Positions 59,920-64,000 of a stretch of DNA of 64,000 nt are shown here, piece after piece; within the stretch, counting starts at the first letter, position 1, and each line of letters begins with the position of its first letter. A program made the translations under genes and the position numbers. Location of the stretch: assembly GCA_963736455.1 (NCBI GenBank), contig CAVTON010000001.1, positions 62,001-126,000 of the forward strand. Reading direction: 5' to 3'. The notes under the pieces were generated by a model that was not told where the DNA came from, did no database searches, and saw only the letters and a list, made by a program, of their open reading frames with translations. This stretch comes from DAHUXD01 sp963736455 (GTDB lineage Bacteria > Acidobacteriota > Thermoanaerobaculia > UBA5066 > Gp7-AA6).

Positions 59920-60531
59920 GTGAGGCGGGTGCCGATCGCCGATCTCGCGGGCGGCGGATCCGCGCTTCGGGATCTGGCGGCCCTCGTCCGCTCGGCAGGC
60001 GTCCTGGCGATCCCCACGGAGAGCTCCTACGGACTGGCGGTCGATCCGCGGAGCGAGGAGGGCGTTCGCAGGATCTTCGAGCTGAAAGGGCGCGATGCGG
60101 GAAAGGCTCTTCCCGTCCTCGTCGCCGGCCTCGAGCAGCTCGCACCTCTCGGAATCGTCGCCCCCGAGGCGATGCGCGAGCGATTCGCGGCGCTGTGGCC
60201 CGCGCCGCTGACCGTCGTCATGCCGATCCGGGCGCCGATTGCGGCATCGGGCGGGTCGGCGACTCTGGCCATCCGCGTTCCCGCGCACACCGGCCTGCGG
60301 GCGATCCTGCGCGAGACCGGACCCCTGACCGCGACGAGCCTCAATCGTTCCGGATGCGCTCCGTGTCTCGATCCCGACGAAGCCGCGCGCGAATTCGGGG
60401 CGGAGATCGACGTGCTCGTCGACGGAGGCGCCAGTCCCGGAGGTTCGCCGTCGACGCTCGTCGACGCATCGGTCGATCCCGAGCGCGTGCTGCGCCGCGG
60501 GGCCTTCCCGTGGCCTCCGGCGGCGCCCTGA
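59920..60531 (+). CDS. tsaC: L-threonylcarbamoyladenylate synthase (TsaC/Sua5/YwlC family)
   Basis: 203 residues from GTG 59920. AIPTESSYGLAVDPRSEEGV, FELKGRDAGKALPVLV (KxR motif) and TATSLNRSGCAPC (SxxN). Makes threonylcarbamoyl-AMP for tRNA t6A37. Three bases after the ThiF-like gene. Confidence 0.92.
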   Translation: MRRVPIADLAGGGSALRDLAALVRSAGVLAIPTESSYGLAVDPRSEEGVRRIFELKGRDAGKALPVLVAGLEQLAPLGIVAPEAMRERFAALWPAPLTVVMPIRAPIAASGGSATLAIRVPAHTGLRAILRETGPLTATSLNRSGCAPCLDPDEAAREFGAEIDVLVDGGASPGGSPSTLVDASVDPERVLRRGAFPWPPAAP

Positions 60532-60539
60532 TTCCATGC

Positions 60540-60545
60540 TAAATT
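60540..60545 (+). promoter_or_regulatory. -10-like element before the gamma-carbonic-anhydrase-like gene
   Basis: TAAATT ends 10 bases before ATG 60556. Confidence 0.4.
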
Positions 60546-60555
60546 GCCCGCTTTT

Positions 60556-61089
60556 ATGGGCATCGTCAGGGAATACGCCGGCAAGCGCCCCTCGCTCGGG
60601 GAGCGCGTCTATCTCGCCGAAACCGCGGCGGTGATCGGAGACGTCGTCCTCGGCGACGACGTGTCGGTCTGGTACAACTCGGTCGTCCGGGGCGACTGCA
60701 ACTTCATCCGCATCGGCGCCCGCTCGAACATCCAGGACGACTGCGCGATCCACGTCACGGTCGGGACGCATCCGACGATCCTCGAGGAGGAGGTCACGCT
60801 CGGGCACGGCGCGATCGTGCACGGCGCCACCGTGCGCCGGGGAGCGCTCATCGGAATCCGCGCCACCGTGATGGACGGCGCGGACGTCGGGGAGTCGGCC
60901 TTCATCGGGGCGGGCGCCCTCATCACGCCGCGGACGAAGGTTCCGCCGCGCACGCTCTGGCTCGGGTCGCCCGCCCGGCAGGCGCGCGTCCTGTCCGACA
61001 CGGAGGTCGAGGACCTGAAGCGATACCACCGCAACTACCTCGGCTACAAGGAGGAGTACTTCCGGGTCGACGGGGCCTGGGCGCGATGA
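60556..61089 (+). CDS. Gamma-carbonic-anhydrase-like (YrdA/PaaY) protein
   Basis: 177 residues from ATG 60556. Left-handed beta-helix with VYLAETAAVIGDVVLGDDVSVWYNSVVRGD, the metal His in DDCAIHVTVG, then TLGHGAIVHGATV, and the C-terminal helix KRYHRNYLGYKEEY. Trimeric zinc or iron protein; enzymatic activity varies among members. Overlaps hisS (ATGA). Confidence 0.92.
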   Translation: MGIVREYAGKRPSLGERVYLAETAAVIGDVVLGDDVSVWYNSVVRGDCNFIRIGARSNIQDDCAIHVTVGTHPTILEEEVTLGHGAIVHGATVRRGALIGIRATVMDGADVGESAFIGAGALITPRTKVPPRTLWLGSPARQARVLSDTEVEDLKRYHRNYLGYKEEYFRVDGAWAR

Positions 61090-62377
61090 CGGCGCGCGTG
61101 AAGGCGCCGAAGGGCACGCACGACCTCTTCCCGGCCGAGAGCGAGAAATTTGCCGCGGTCGAGGCCGCCGCGCGCCGCGTCTTCGGGGCGCACGGATATG
61201 GAGAGATCCGCACGCCGATCTTCGAGTCGACGGAGCTCTTCGCCCGCTCCGTCGGAGAAACGACGGACATCGTCCACAAGGAGATGTACACGTTTCCGGA
61301 CCGGAAGGGCCGTTCGCTGACGCTTCGTCCCGAGAACACCGCCGGCGTGGTCCGGGCGCTCGTCGAGCGGGGGATGCAGGAGATTCCGAAGCCGATCCGG
61401 CTCTGGTATGCGGGGCCGCAGTTCCGCTACGAGCAGCCCCAGGCGGGTCGGTATCGCGAGTTTCGCCAGATCGGCGTCGAGCTCGTCGGAGTCGCCTCGG
61501 CTGCGGGCGACGCCGAGGTTCTCGGGATGCTCTTCGAGTTTCTGCGGGCGCTCGGTCTGACCGACGTCTCGGCGACGATCAACTGCATTCCGAAGGGCGA
61601 AGCCCGCGCCCGTTTCTCGGCCGCCCTGCAGGAACACGTGCGCCCGCACGCTTCCGTCCTCGGCGCGGACGACCGCAAGCGGCTCGAGGACAATCCCCTG
61701 CGCCTCTTCGACTCCAAGGATCCGGAGACTCGACGCGTCCTGGCGGGCGCGCCCGCCACCCTCGACTTTCTCGACGAGGCGTCGCGGTCGCATCACGAGG
61801 AGCTCAAGCGACTCCTTCCGCTCGCCGGTGTCCGCTTCTCGGAGAGCGCCGCGATCGTGCGCGGCATCGATTACTACACGCTGACCGTGTTCGAAGTGAC
61901 CTCGGATCGGCTCGGAGCCCAGAATGCGCTGCTCGGGGGAGGGCGTTACGACGACCTGGTCGCGGACCTCGGGGGGCCGCCGACGCCGGCGGTCGGTTTC
62001 GCGATCGGCGAGGACCGCCTGGTCGAGGCGATGACGGCGGACGCGCGGCCGATCCGCACGCTCTTCGCCGTCATTCCGGACGGCCCGGAAGAGCTCGTCT
62101 ATGCCCTCGGCGTGGCGCGGGAGATTCGCTCGCTTCTTCCCGACGCCGTCGTCGAGAGCGACCTGGCCGCCCGCGGAATCGTCAAGAGCCTCGGCCGCGC
62201 GGGCCAGCTGGCCAAGGACTCGTCGAAGCACGCGTTTCGCATCGGCCGCGTCCATGCCGTGCTGCTGGGTTCGGCCGAGAGGGAGAAGGACCACGTGACA
62301 CTCAAGGACCTCTCGACCGGAAACCAGGAATCGTTTCCGCGCCGGCAGCTCGCGGAGCGCCTGGCCGGGAGGGAGCG

Positions 62378-62381
<4 letters not shown>
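61086..62381 (+). CDS. hisS: Histidyl-tRNA synthetase
   Basis: 431 residues. Class II motifs: PKGTHDLFPAES, LRPENTAGVVRA (motif 2 region), FRYEQPQAGRYREF, IVRGIDYYTLTVFE and LGGGRYDDLV, with a C-terminal anticodon-binding domain. Overlaps aspS (ATGA), giving a hisS-aspS operon, a known pairing. Confidence 0.97.

Positions 62382-64000
<1,619 letters not shown>

Overview
The window is a GC-rich (roughly two thirds G+C), densely coded bacterial chromosome segment. The gene content suggests an Acidobacteriota-like organism: two transmembrane Ser/Thr kinases of the kinase-TM-TPR type, many exported peptidases (M13, M28, S9, S10, metzincin), SLH-domain surface proteins, a PQQ-type beta-propeller protein and a two-subunit 2-oxoacid:ferredoxin oxidoreductase. 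This placement rests on gene content only; no 16S rRNA is present.

Layout. 1-1751: 3' part of a Ser/Thr kinase. 1814-8372: an intact tRNA-Pro gene followed by two further direct copies of its 3' end (near 4413 and 7853). These delimit two complete segments and one remnant, each beginning with a tyrosine-integrase reading frame that points back at the att copy: full length in the first, a tail of about 55 codons in the second, about 150 codons in the third. Segment 1 carries integrase, a ribbon-helix-helix protein, a Rap1a/Tai-like exported protein, a mini zinc ribbon and an excisionase-like HTH. Segment 2 carries an 884-residue Ser/Thr kinase. 8373-10263: gene debris, an SLH protein and a lipoprotein. 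10300-16606: an M13 peptidase/isochorismatase operon divergent from a LysR gene, a UdgX-type uracil-DNA glycosylase, a metzincin and a frameshifted Rieske/FAD oxidoreductase. 16742-18700: a three-repeat SLH passenger protein. 18843-21914: HI0933-type flavoprotein, lexA, tRNA-Cys, tRNA-Leu and rnc. 22132-26650: dsbD operon and a PQQ-like propeller protein. 26735-34109: tRNA-Phe, def, nuoB-nuoCD-nuoI, an acyltransferase-like gene, and korBA facing them. 34217-47651: S9 peptidase, marR-clc operon, pal, glycosyltransferase, AAA ATPase, periplasmic-binding-fold protein, amidohydrolase plus S10 peptidase, folE-peroxiredoxin, PHP phosphatase. 47914-64000: dnaB, alr, radA, purC, pepA, SDR, M28 peptidase, LbH acyltransferase, recN, a frameshifted ThiF-like gene, tsaC, gamma-carbonic-anhydrase-like gene, hisS, and aspS running off the end.

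How it works together. Much of the window is core housekeeping: replication and repair (dnaB, radA, recN, lexA, UdgX), translation (def, hisS, aspS, tsaC, tRNAs), cell envelope (alr, pal, SLH proteins, dsbD) and energy metabolism. The Kor enzyme makes reduced ferredoxin, and NuoB/CD/I are the peripheral connecting subunits of complex I. Genes are tightly packed with 4-base start/stop overlaps. Several start codons lie only 6-10 bases after a TAGAMT-like -10 hexamer, which suggests leaderless mRNAs are common. The main accessory interest is the stratified array of tRNA-Pro-targeted elements at 1.8-8.4 kb. The one full-length integrase there has lost the box II catalytic arginine, so the array may be immobile unless helped in trans.
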